64,000 nucleotides of DNA, from assembly GCA_027943245.1 (NCBI GenBank), contig JANDJZ010000139.1, positions 35,378 through 99,377 of the forward strand, given 5' to 3'. A program made the translations under genes and the position numbers. The notes beneath the pieces were generated by a model. The model searched no databases and was not told the origin of the DNA. It saw only the letters and a program-made list of their open reading frames with translations. This document shows positions 45,087 to 55,962 of this stretch, one piece after another (the first letter of the stretch is position 1; each line of letters starts with the position of its first letter). The stretch is from Acanthamoeba sp. SK_2022b (taxonomy: Eukaryota > Discosea > Longamoebia > Acanthamoebidae).

Positions 45087-46228
45087 CGGTCAGTCCTCAG
45101 GCAGTGCACCAGCCACGCGGGTTGAGTTGGGTTGGGCTCACCTGTTGCGGACTTCCTGGTAGACCAGGCGCCTGAGGAACGAGTTGGGGGCGATGAGCAC
45201 AAGCGGCTCCGCGGCCGACGCGTCGCCCTGCAGCCACGCATCGATCGAGGCCCTGTCCGGAGACGACAAAAAAAAACAAAAAAATAAAAAAAATAAAAAA
45301 AACAAGAAGGCCGTCAGTGTTGCTGTTGGTTCGAGCTACCGAGAAGGGAAGAGCGCCTTACTTGATCCCAGCCACGAACTCGACGTCGCGCGGATTGGTG
45401 GGTACGATGTCAGGCAGCGCCTCCTGGACGCACGCACACGAAACGTCGAGTTGGCGATCTGTCTCGCATTATTATAATATATAAATAATAAGGAGTAATA
45501 ATAATAATAAAATTCTAAATCGAGTAGAGCACCTGCGACGAGGAGTCGAGGAGCTTCTGGATCTCCTCCTCGACCTGGGGCCGCATCTTGTCCTCGACGT
45601 AGCGGCTCAGGTAGCCCACGCCCTCATAGATGAACTTGTTGAAGTCGAACTTGTGCTCGAGGAGGAACTGAAGGGAGCCCGCCTGGCAGGTGAAGCGCCG
45701 GTCGTGCCATCCGTACGGGCGAGGGAACAGGTAGAAGCTCCACGTACGCGCCACGTACCTGCGCCCCCCCCCCCAAAGTACAACGTGCGAGGTCAGCAAC
45801 AGAGAGTGGGCGCGGCGGCGCCGTGTGAACGCACTTGTTGTCGGCAGCATCCCACGAGAAGGCAGAGAGGCCGAACTGGGTGATGGTGAAGGCTGAGGAG
45901 TTCTCCTTCAGCTTCTTGTAGCGCTGTTCGACACGAAGTGAATGGAAGGTAAGCGTGTGTGCGTGCGTTGGCAAAATAACGAGGACAACAAGAAGGCGGA
46001 CACAAGGACAGTACCTCCTCGAGGAGATCTACAGGGTGGTTGTCGAGGTGGCCGCCCAGTGTGAGACCTGTGTTGCAATCAAGTAAGCACATTACGGACC
46101 AAATTGAAGCGATTGTTGAAGTGATTGAAACCTGTAAACTCAAGATCGAAAGCCAGGAAATCGGAAGTGGCAATGGCCTCCTTCACGCCGGGCAGCACCG
46201 CTGCAAAGTTGTCCTTTGTTACTTCCAT
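43364..46228 (-). CDS. PARN-type poly(A)-specific ribonuclease with hydrophobic C-tail
   Basis: DEDD (CAF1-fold) 3'-5' exoribonuclease that shortens poly(A) tails. ATG 46226-46228. About twelve exons, near 570 residues. Motifs in order: TSDFLAFDLEFTG (DxE), TLGGHLDNHPVDLLEERY, ITQFGLSAFSW, RTWSFYLFPRPYGWHD, an R3H-like segment (LIAPNSFLRRLVYQEVRNSYP), IIGHNLLLDLLYSYFHF (third acidic residue), IFDTKHIAA and YAHEAGFDAFMTGAIF (His and last Asp). All catalytic positions are present. The C-terminal part differs from PARN: no RRM is evident and it ends in an apolar stretch (AKAALAGLALPLGLAFAV) then HRLSAAIH. This recalls the membrane-anchored relative PNLDC1. Two introns carry long dinucleotide repeats. 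Confidence 0.88.
44142..44208 (+). repeat. (GT)n microsatellite in PARN-like intron
   Basis: (CA)n on the sense strand, between the EYAHEAG and FDAFMTG exons. Confidence 0.95.
45018..45084 (+). repeat. (CA)n microsatellite in PARN-like intron
   Basis: (TG)n on the sense strand, between the YQEVRN and SYPELN exons. Confidence 0.95.
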
Positions 46229-46591
46229 AACGACTGCAGCTTGCGGCAAACAACAAACTCGCCAATAGCTTGTTTTTTCGCATTTATTTTGTAATTCTGA
46301 TTTTATTCCGACTCAGACGGCATGTTGTTCTTTCTCTTTTTCCCCTTGGCTGCTGAGGTAAGTATGTCTTATGTCTTGGGCGCAGTGGGAGGCACTATGT
46401 TGGTATAATTGCAATCTTGTATATTGTGATGCTCAGAACCTCTTCGATCGAAGAGATAAGGCTGAGGAAATGCGGAGACACAAAATGTTACTTTGAAGGA
46501 AGGAGCAGTGGTAAGGGGAGGAGGGCATCACCCTCTCCCCTCTCCTTGGCGGAAAAGCTGCGAAAGAACTGGCTGGCTCATGGGAGCGAGC

Positions 46592-47866
46592 TTAGTTGCT
46601 GCAGGTGAGGCCGGTGAGGGTGGCGGTAGGGGTGGCGATGGTCGACGAGGTGGTCGACGAGCCGACGATGCCAGCGCCCTGCGAGGCGCCGACCTGGAGC
46701 GGGCCGTAGGTGGTGGGGATGGCGAAGGTGGTGGCGTCCTTGCGGTTGAGCTCCCAGCTCTGCGAGATGGACACACCGGAGGCGAGGGCGAAGGTGACCT
46801 GGCCGGCAGTGATGGGCTTGGTGCCAATGTTGGTCACGGTGATGTCGAAGATCTGGTTGTTGCCGTTGGCGTCCTGCCACTGGCCGCCAGAGGCAGCCGA
46901 GCGGGCGACGACCTTGACGTCAGCGCTGCAGCCCGAGGGGGCGGCGCTGGGCTGAGGGGTGGAGACCACAGTCGAGGGCGAGGGCGAGGCGGGGGCAGCC
47001 GAAGTGGCGGGCGAGGTCGACGGGGCGGCGGTGGGCGAGCCGTTGCAGGTGGTCGACTGCACGGTGACGACGGGGGCGGCGGTGGTCTGGCCGGCCTTGG
47101 ACTTGACGATGAAGCCAGCACCCTGCGAGGCGCCGACCTGGATGGGGCCCCACGGGGTGGGCACGGTGAAGACGCTCGAGGTGTCGACGCGCTGGAGGTT
47201 CCAGAACTGGTAGATGCTCACGGACGACTCAACGGCGATGTTGAGCTTGACGCCATCGACGGGGGTGTTGCCCGAGGCGGTGACGGTGAGGTCGTAGATC
47301 TGGAACTGCGAGTCACCCTCGGTCCACTGACCGCCGGAGGCGGCAGAGCGGGCGACGGACTGGACGGTCACGGTGCAGCCGGTGGGCTGGGGAGTGGCGA
47401 CGATGCTGGGGGCAGCCGACGACGAGGGCGAGGGGGCGGCGGGCGAAGCCGAGGCGGAGGGGGCGGCGGGCGAGGCAGAGGGAGCCACGGAGGGCGAGAC
47501 ACCCTTGCAGTCGGCAGCCTCCACGTCGATGGTGGCCTGGGTCTTGGTCTTGATGATGTAGCCGAACTGGTACGACGAGCCGACAGCGATGCCGCCGTTC
47601 TGGAGCACGTAGTCGGGCAGCACGTAGAGGCCACGGTTGTCCTTCACGATGTTCCACAGCTGGTCGAAGGCCGAGTCGGTGATCGAGAGGTCAACCGACT
47701 TGACAGCCTCGGAGCCCGAGTTGGTGATGGAGACCGACCACTGCGAGTAGTCCTGGCCGTTGGAGGTCCAGGCGCTGCCGAGGGTCTGCTTGACGGTGAC
47801 CTGGCAGTCAGCCGCGGCCAGGGCGATGAAGGCGGCAAGGACCGCGAAAGCGAGAAGCTTGTTCAT
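46592..47866 (-). CDS. Secreted triple-CBM49 cellulose-binding protein (Luke-type cyst-wall lectin)
   Basis: Intronless 424-codon gene, ATG 47864-47866, stop at 46592. Signal peptide (LLAFAVLAAFIALAAA), then three CBM49 modules of about 85-100 residues: CQVTVKQTLGSAWTSNGQDY, CTVTVQSVARSAASGGQW and CSADVKVVARSAASGGQW. Each continues with a YSQWSVSITNSGS- or FDITVTNIGTKP-type strand and ends in a Cys. The linkers are Ser/Ala/Pro-rich (PSASPAAPSASASPAAPSPS). Conserved aromatic residues for glucan stacking are visible (W-N-I, W-N-L, W-E-L). In Acanthamoeba, Luke lectins with two or three CBM49 modules bind cellulose and chitin in the cyst wall. This gene fits that family, so expression should rise on encystation. 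A TATA-like box lies about 107 bp upstream. Confidence 0.92.
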   Translation of the reverse strand: MNKLLAFAVLAAFIALAAADCQVTVKQTLGSAWTSNGQDYSQWSVSITNSGSEAVKSVDLSITDSAFDQLWNIVKDNRGLYVLPDYVLQNGGIAVGSSYQFGYIIKTKTQATIDVEAADCKGVSPSVAPSASPAAPSASASPAAPSPSSSAAPSIVATPQPTGCTVTVQSVARSAASGGQWTEGDSQFQIYDLTVTASGNTPVDGVKLNIAVESSVSIYQFWNLQRVDTSSVFTVPTPWGPIQVGASQGAGFIVKSKAGQTTAAPVVTVQSTTCNGSPTAAPSTSPATSAAPASPSPSTVVSTPQPSAAPSGCSADVKVVARSAASGGQWQDANGNNQIFDITVTNIGTKPITAGQVTFALASGVSISQSWELNRKDATTFAIPTTYGPLQVGASQGAGIVGSSTTSSTIATPTATLTGLTCSN

Positions 47867-47972
47867 GGTGTTGAGGGATATGAGATGAGGTTGTTCAGAG
47901 TCTGTTGGCAGAGCTGGTGTGTGCAACAGAGCTTGCTGAGTTGAGTGATTTTGGTGACGGCAACAGACCCCA

Positions 47973-47979
47973 TTTTATA
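47973..47979 (-). promoter_or_regulatory. TATA-like box of the CBM49 gene
   Basis: TATAAAA on the minus strand about 107 bp before the ATG at 47866, followed by a short leader. The rest of 47867-48388 contains no gene I can support. Confidence 0.6.
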
Positions 47980-48388
47980 CCTGGTCCTGTACTCCCTAGC
48001 GGGACGTGAGCGTGTGTAGAGGTCCGCTGGCATTTCGCATGTTGGTGTGGTCGCATGTCGGAGTTCAGTTGATTTAACACCGACATCCTATCCCAATCGC
48101 TCCGATTGCCAATCGTCCACTCACCAGCTATTTCGTATGATATTCCATAGAAATTTGCGAATTTAGGCCAACAACGCGCCCCGTTCTGGATTGGTCGGAA
48201 CGAGAGCGTGGAGAGCTCGGGTGGAGGCGCAGAGCAAACACACGTGGAGATCCAGCTCAAGCAATGATCACCAATCACAACTTCGGAAACAAAATATATT
48301 AATTTGCCTATCAATATTTTGTACTATCTCCCGGTTCTCCCGGGGCAAGCACGCGACGCGGCGTCTCAAGGCTCTGATGGCGGTGGTC

Positions 48389-48693
48389 TCAGAAGCTGCC
48401 CTTGGCCAAGAAGTCGGTCTTGCCGTCGAGGACGGAGCGCGTGAACGAGTCCGTGCACGCCATCCTAAGGGGGAGATGAGCGATCAGAACCATGAAGGAG
48501 TTGAGGGAGAGAGACAAGGAGGGAGAGCCCTACCTGATGCGTTCGGCGGTGAGGGGAGCGTGGACGGGCAGCCAGTTGTCGAGGCCCTCCTCCTTTCGCG
48601 CGGCGCCGATGGCGTTTCGGATGGCGAACAGCGCCGACGAGCCCAGGAACAGCGGCGGCTCGCCTAACGCGACAGCAACCAGCGTATCATCAG

Positions 48694-48758
<65 letters not shown>

Positions 48759-51591
48759 CAATTGTCATCATCGTGGTCACATAGCCAAGCAGCACGATGG
48801 GCGGGGGGAGAGAGTACCGATGGCGCGGGAAGAGTGGATGGCGCTCGGGTTGGAGCTGTCCTTCATGAGGGTGATGTTGAACTCGCGCGGGATGTCGTCG
48901 CACGACGGGATCTTGTACGCGCCGGGACCGTTGGTCCTCAGGCGGCCGGGCCGCACCCACGGGTCTGTGTTTGAATTTTGAAGTGGTGGTGGTGATGAGG
49001 AGGATGACGAATGAGAACTGATGATCGGTTGATGATCAACAACCGAACACCAGAGTTGTGGGCCAACGTACGGTCCTTGTCGCCCCACACCAGCTCCTCC
49101 ATCGTGAGCCAACCGGCGCCCTGAACGAACGCGCCCTCGATCTGTCGTCCAACAACCAACAACCAACAAAAACACCAAAGACCAAGTCAGAAACGTTTGA
49201 AACGAAAAACGAAACGAGTAGGCAGAGAGAGAGAGAGTGAGGGGAGCGTGCCTGGCCGACGTCGATGGCGGGGTTGATGGACTTGCCGACGTCCATGACG
49301 ATGTCGGTGCGGAGCGGGCGGTAGTCGCCGGTGAGGGTGTCGATCTGGACCTCGGTGGCGGCGACGCCCGAGGTGAAGTAGCAGAAGGGCTTGCCCTCGC
49401 CGGTCTCGAAGTTGAAGCCCGACACGGGCACCTTGTAGAAGGCCTGCGCCGACAGGTTCACGCGGTCGAACCAGGCCGCCTGCACCAGCTCCTTGAACGA
49501 CGCGCCGGGCATCTTCTCGCGCAACGGCGCCAACCGCTCGTTGAGCTATTCGACCACAGAAAGAACGAAAGCGAGAGAAAGAGAGAAGGGTTAGCCAAGT
49601 CACAAGGGAAAGAAAAGAGAGAGAGAGAGAGAGAACAATCGTACGATTTGGCAGGCGTTGTAGGTGGCCATGCAGTAGAGATCGGTGCCCTGGGAGGCTG
49701 CCGTGGCGGAGGCGTTGGGGATCTTGTCGGTGGCGGTCTCGGACACATGCACGTCCTAATTGATGGTCACGCGTACATACATCAGCGAAAAATACTCAAC
49801 TCAAAATAAATTTCATAATAAATGAAATAAATTAATTATAAATGAAACAACGCGTGTCGCACCTTCATGGTTACGCCGAGCGCATTGGCAGCCACCTGCA
49901 TGACCTTGGTGTGCAGGCCCTGGCCCATCTCCACACCACCTGTGCGACCACCCAATAAAATGTCAACAACTAAAAAAAAAAATAAAGCATTAAAAGTAAA
50001 TGATTAAAATAATAAACAAATAATGAAAATAAAAACAACAGCTTTAGGGAGGGGTGCGCACCGTGGGTGATGAGGACGGTGCCGTCAGTGTACACGTTGA
50101 CGAGCGAGGAGCCCTGGTTGAGCGGGGTGAAGGTGAAGGAGATGCCAAACTTGGTGGGGATCATGGAGATGCCGCGCTTGCGGAACCGGTTCTCCCGGTT
50201 GAACTCGGCGATGGCCTTCTTGCGCTGGCGCAGATCGCTCTGGGCCTCGCACTGGTCCCACATCTCGTGCAGCTTGAGGTTGATCGGCTGCCCGAAGTGG
50301 GTCTTGTCATCGTACATGTACATGTTCTTCTTCCTCACGTCCTCCGGCTCCATATCTGCACGCACGCACGCACACAAGAGCGAGCGAGAGAGAGAGAGAG
50401 AGAGAGAAGCTCGCTGCTCAGCACTCCTGCAGTCGCGCAGTGCGGCCCAAGGGGGCAAACGTACTGAGCTGGTGGGCGATGTGCTCGACCCAGGACTCCG
50501 TGACGATCATGCCCTGGGGCCCTCCGAAGCCGCGGAAGGCGGTGTTCGACGGCAGGTTGGTCTTGCAGATTCGGCCTTCAATTGATTTACATTTTTAATA
50601 TTTTTTCCCAAGTATTTGGTTTTTTGTAATGTATTGTTTTCGTTTTTTTTTTTTTTTTTTGATATTTTCTTCTTTTCTATTTGATGGTGGTTGCGTACCC
50701 TTGACGCGGAAGTCGGGCACGTTGTAGACGTTGTCCGAATGGAACAGGGCGCGCTCCAGCACGGGCCACGACAGATCGTGTGAGTAGCCGCCATTGTTGT
50801 ACAACTGGTGTGTGTGAGAGAGAAAGAGAGAAGATATGAATAGGTTAAAAGCCACATCGAGCGTGTGGAGAGAGTGCGCGCACGAGGTACCTGAACGTCG
50901 ACGGCGGTGATGTTGCCCTCGTCGTCGAAGCCGGCCTTGTAGATGCCCTCGAAGGGATGCCTCTTGCCGGTCCACTCCATGTCCTCATCGCGACCCAGCA
51001 GCAGTCGCACCGGCCGGTTGAGATGGTGCGCCGCCACCGCCGCGCAGCACGAGTACAAAATGTTGGAGGTTTCCTGTGTAGAGCCAAACAAAAAAATAAA
51101 TTAATACAAAAATTAGGGGAAAAAAATTAATTCATTTTTTTAATGAAAAATAAAATAAAGCTTTAGAAAGGGGTACCTTGCCACCAAAGCCGCCGCCGAT
51201 CCGTCGGAGGGAGCAGGCGACCTTGTTCTCGGGCATGCCCAGGACAGAGGCCGTGAGCTTCTGTGTCTTGTTGGCGTTCTGCGTCGAAGAGTAGAGCACC
51301 ATCTCCGAGTCGGACGGCTGTGCGATGGTGACCTGCGGCTCGAAGTAGAAATGCTCCTGCCCGCCTGTCGACATTCACCCAACCAACCAATCCATCGATC
51401 GAACGGTCGTGAGCGCAAACGCGTCGCCACTGGGATGCTTGTGGGGGTGGGGGAGTACCGATGCGCACGCGGCCCTCGACGATGTTCTTGGACTGCGCGA
51501 GTCCCCTGGTCGCGTCTCCCTTCTCGATCTGTTCACGCGCGGGCGCCGCAGTTGCGATTGGGTGAGTGGATTGTTGTACAACTGATGTGTG

Positions 51592-51663
<72 letters not shown>

Positions 51664-52574
51664 CGAGCCCGAGGGAGTGTCCCGCGCGACGCGATACGGC
51701 TCGGGGGAGGGGAGTCCACGGCACCTTCTTCTCCAGCGGGAAGAAGCTCTGCTTGGCCACGGCGTCCTCGATGGAGAAGACGGGCTCCAGGTCCTCGTAC
51801 TCCACCTCGACGAGGTGCGCGGCGTGCTTGGCCGTCACGGGGTCCTCGGCCACGATGATGCCTGGCGCGACATCCATAGGTTAGCGCGCAGACACACGAG
51901 CCTTCGGCCCCACTCGATCGATTCGCTGAGGCGGGGCGGGGGAGGTGGCTCTCTCACCGATTGGCTGGCCGACGGTCTCGACGACTTGGCTGGCAAAGAC
52001 CTCCTCGTCGTGCACGATGTCGCCGATGAGCTTCTCGCCGGGGATGTCCTTGTGGGTGAAGAAGCCGACGACGCCGGGCAGGTTGAGGGCCTTGGAGGCG
52101 TCGACCTTCCTGAGCCTGGCGTGCGGGCGCTGGCTGACGACCAGGGAGCCGGTCAGCTCGCCGTGCAGCTTGGGCATGTCGTCCACATAGACGGCCTCGC
52201 CGGTGACCTGACGCTCGGCGGACGCGTGAACGACCGACTGGCCTGTGTGGCACCACGCCGAGCGACGAAGCGGAGATGGATGTGAGAGTGCTTGTTTCAT
52301 GCGGCACACGGCACGGCACACGCCACACGCCACACGGCACACGGCACACGGCACACGGCACACGGCACACGGCACACGGCACACGGCACACGCCACACGG
52401 CACACGGCACACGGCACACGGCACACGGCACACGCCACACGCCAGGTCTGGAGACGCACCGACGATGGGCTGGTCGCTTCCAGAGAATGCCTGCTTGCCC
52501 TTGGGGGACTCAGCGGTGAGCGGCCACAGGGCCGACAAGTACGACGGCGGGATAGTCGGGCCGTTTTTCTGCGG

Positions 52575-52634
<60 letters not shown>

Positions 52635-54079
52635 TGCGGTGTGCGTGCGTGTCGTGTTGTTGTGCGATGAGTGGGATGCGTAAGCTGAAGGCGGCCAGCG
52701 ATCGTGTTGTGGGGCGGGTCGACGCGCCGTACCATCTTCTGTGCGACGGCGAGGTAGTACTTGAAGAAGAAGCTGAGGGCGAGCGTGGTGCGGTACTTCT
52801 CCATGCCGCCGGGGGTGCCCTCCTTGAGGGTGACCTCCTGCCGCAGCACGTCGACGGCCTTCTCGAAGGTGTCCTGGTTCCACTGCTTGCCCACCAGGAA
52901 CGCCTGCGTCTGCTTGGCCTGCAGGGTGTACGGCGCCAAGCCGCCAAAGGCCAACCGAGCCGCGGTCACCCTTCCCTGCATTAATTTATGAATTAGCAAA
53001 ATAAAAAAAAATCGAAAGTATAAGTCAAGGTGCACAAAACGAGCTATAAACTCATAAATCCTCAATTAAATCGTTTTTTCAAATTACTAATAATTAAGAA
53101 ATAAAAAATGTGACGCACCGAATCGTCGAGAGAGACGTTGAAGCCGGCGTTGACGATGGCAATGTCGTCCTCGCGACGCCTCGCCTGCTTGTAGGCCTCG
53201 ACGTACTGGTTCTCGTGGTTGTAGGGGATCACGACCGAGGTGAGCACCTCGTCGTGCTGGATGTCGACCTTGCGGTAGCCCGGCTGGAAGAAGTCGCTCG
53301 CGTTGACGACGCGCTCGCCGCGTTCAAAGGACTTGAGCCGGAACTGGGCGTCGAGGGCGACGAAGACCGGGTTGAGATCGGAGATGGGCGAAGCCGTGAC
53401 GATGTTGCCGCCCAGGCAGGCGCCGTTCCTGATCGACGTGCCGGAGAACCACTGCAGCTGCTGCGTGATCGCCTGCAAACTGCCAGCACGCAAACATTAC
53501 GAATTAATATTTTTAAAAAAAATAAAAATTAAATTAAATAAAAATTATTAAAATAAAAATCTTACCTGCGAGTCTTGAAGGCGTCCTTGCCCTGGTCGTT
53601 CTTGGCCAGGTAGGTGTTGGTGTGCTCGAGGGACTCCCACAGAGAGGTGAGCGGGACGGCCGAGCCCACCTCGACGCCGCCGTCGAGGAAGGAGATGCCG
53701 TTGAGCTCGGGCACGTTGGCCGCCGAGATCAGGATCGGGTAGTGCTTTCGGCCGAACCGCTGCTCGATGCCGATCTCGGTGTTGCCCACCACGATCTTGG
53801 CGTGGTGATGGGCCGCCTTGAGCTCGAGCAGGTGCTGCAGGTTCGTGGGGCGGTACCAGCTCGCGCGGGTGCCCGTGATCTGTGCCAAACCATGCAAAGC
53901 CAAGCCAAGCCAAGCCGATATCAGTGAGATCCTGATGTGCACTGTTCACTGAAGCAGGGGTGTGGCTCCCGTACCTGCAGGGGATGAGTGGACCGCTCGA
54001 TCAGCTCCTGAGGGAAGTGGTGCAGTTTCTCCAGGGTGGCAGACTGCTTGCCCTTGTACTCCTTCTCCAACGAACTGTC

Positions 54080-54136
<57 letters not shown>

Positions 54137-55179
54137 TCAGCGGGGCCAGGACAGCTTTTGGGGCCGAGCGAGTGAGAGACGGCACCGGAGGGCGTCGACG
54201 ATGGGCCGGTAGCCGGTGCAGCGGCACAGGTTGCCGTCGATCGACTTCTCCAGCTGGTGGAGCGAAGGAGCGGGGAACTTCTGGAGCGCGCTGTGGATCG
54301 ACATCACGAAACCGGGCGTGCAGAAACCGCTGTGGAGTAGAGTGGAGTGGAGTTGCGCGGGTGTGAGAAGCAAGCGTGCAAGCTTGAGAGAGAGCGCGCG
54401 CGCTTGTGAGGAGCAAGCGTGGGCGCACCACTGCGAGCCAAAGAGGTTGGCCATCTTGTCCTGCACGGGATGCAGCTTGCCGGAGCGGGTGGAGCCCAGG
54501 CCCTCGACGGTGGTGACCTCCATGCCATCCACGAAGCACACTGGCACGAGGCACGAGTTCAACGCACGGTGCACCACCTGGCCCCGCTCTTGGTCCCAGT
54601 GCGCCACCGTCACCGTGCAGGCACCGCAACCACCTATACGGGTGTGCATGGAGTTAATTAAACAAAGTAATAATATATATAAATAATATTTAATAATAAC
54701 GAAAATAAAAATAGAAATTCAGCTATCGGAGACCAACGGGGGGTGCTGTGCGACACATCAAAGGAATGGCAGGAAAGTGTACCTTCGCCGCAGGCGAGCT
54801 TGGTGCCGGTGAGGCCGTGCTCGCGCAGGTAGTCGATTAGGGTGAGGTCGGGCTCCACCGATTTGGGTGCGTGCCGTTTGCCGTTGATGTAGAATACAAC
54901 CTCGTGCCTCGTCTCCTTCAACGCGCTCTGAGCTTCCGCAGGGAGACCCGAAGGCGACGACGAGGGTGCAGAAGAGGGCACGCGGGCAGTCCGCAGCATC
55001 GCTTCCGCCGCATCTGCCGACATTTGCGACGGCTTCGACGGCATGGTGGCATTTGAGCGTTGTGTCGTCACGCTCGCTTCATTCCGTTGAAGAAGATGCG
55101 AAGAAGCAGAAGGGGCAACGTGATTACGTGCAAGGAAGGCTGCCCTCGAAGATGTCAAACGCCGGCTGTGCCTGAGCAT
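48389..55179 (-). CDS. Xanthine dehydrogenase (molybdenum hydroxylase)
   Basis: Oxidises hypoxanthine and xanthine to urate using Moco, two [2Fe-2S] clusters and FAD. More than 20 exons. N-terminal ferredoxin: LACGEG spliced to GCGACTV, then [13 protein letters not shown] and [17 protein letters not shown] (cluster cysteines). FAD part: [44 protein letters not shown]. Moco part: [54 protein letters not shown], and EPPLFLGSS carrying the catalytic Glu. It ends LAKGSF with TGA 48389-48391. The first ATG (55177-55179), preceded by an in-frame stop, adds about 45 residues rich in Arg, Ser and Ala before the alternative start MPSKPSQM (55044). The extension looks like a mitochondrial presequence, unusual for this enzyme. 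Introns contain six sizable simple-repeat tracts. Confidence 0.95.
48691..48758 (+). repeat. (ATC)n microsatellite in XDH intron
   Basis: About 22 ATC units in the intron between the SSRAIG and EPPLFLGSS exons. Confidence 0.95.
51592..51661 (+). repeat. (GT)n microsatellite in XDH intron
   Basis: (CA)n on the sense strand, between the FPLEKK and IEKGDATRG exons. Confidence 0.95.
52296..52445 (+). repeat. Heptanucleotide (CACACGG)n minisatellite in XDH intron
   Basis: About 20 units of CACACGG with periodic CACACGC variants. It lies in the intron before the [12 protein letters not shown] exon. Frames through it yield only Cys/Val/Arg artefacts. Confidence 0.92.
52574..52633 (+). repeat. (GT)n microsatellite in XDH intron
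   Basis: (CA)n on the sense strand, upstream of the [11 protein letters not shown] exon. Confidence 0.95.
54080..54134 (+). repeat. (CA)n microsatellite in XDH intron
   Basis: (TG)n on the sense strand, just before the [12 protein letters not shown] exon. Confidence 0.95.
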
Positions 55180-55962
55180 CGTTCAAATAATAATAATAAT
55201 AATAATAAAAAGGTTCGAGGTTTGTGGAGAATCGAAGTACAAATGCCAAAGTGATCTTCCCTCGAGCTAATTCTAAATTAAATGGGACCAGCCCCGGCGT
55301 GTTGTGACCCGGTTGTCTGTGTTGTACAGCCTTATTCTTCTTTTCTTCGTCATTTCTCTCTCTTCCATCACCCAGTACCAAATGCTGTAATTTTCCTTGT
55401 TTGATCCCTTGGCATCGGACCGGCACCGGAACTACAGCCCCATGAGGCACGTCTTGGATTATACATGTAAAAAGATTGCAATCGATGTCCATGGCTGAAA
55501 GGGACGTGGGGCATCCAGGGCTCCATCAACCAGCACTCTTTACTTCCCCTTGTCAGTTTGACCGTGGGACTTCTTGCCATCATCATGGCAGTCAGCTTGC
55601 ACTGCTGCGGTTTTTGAACATCAGCCCTATATCAATGATACAAAGGTGGTGTCATGCTCCTATCTGGGCACCGTTGAACCACCAAGACACCAGCCTCACT
55701 CCACATAGGCTAACATAGAACAGAAAACCAGATAACAAGAACACCAAGGATCTGGCTAAAAACCATGTGACTCCTCAAACTAGGACAAGCTTACCCGACC
55801 TCATGAATTGGGATAAGCTCAGACCCAAAGTCAAGTTGATCCCTTTGCTTTGGCGATGATTGGGACGATCTCCCATTGGTTGCTTGCCGACCATAGCCAA
55901 GGTGTAACGCGGCCAAAAAAGAAAAGCCGCACCTCGAGACAGCAGAAAACCATAACAAAGAG
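55180..55962. other. Divergent intergenic region between XDH and PH-TIPE genes
   Basis: About 780 bp that must hold both promoters. An (AAT)n run lies at about 55184-55208, next to the XDH start. No coding signal on either strand. Confidence 0.5.

Noticed and set aside
46321..46365. Signal-peptide-like exon MLFFLFFPLAAE followed by GTAAGT
   Set aside because: No compatible downstream exon on the plus strand before the opposing lectin gene; likely chance.
46493..47944. 483-codon plus-strand frame opposite the CBM49 gene
   Set aside because: Gly/Ala/Arg/Val shadow produced by GC-rich codons on the other strand; the minus-strand frame carries a signal peptide and three CBM49 modules.
48691..48758. 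Poly-Met/poly-Ser frames at 48.7 kb
   Set aside because: Products of an intronic (ATC)n repeat in the XDH gene.
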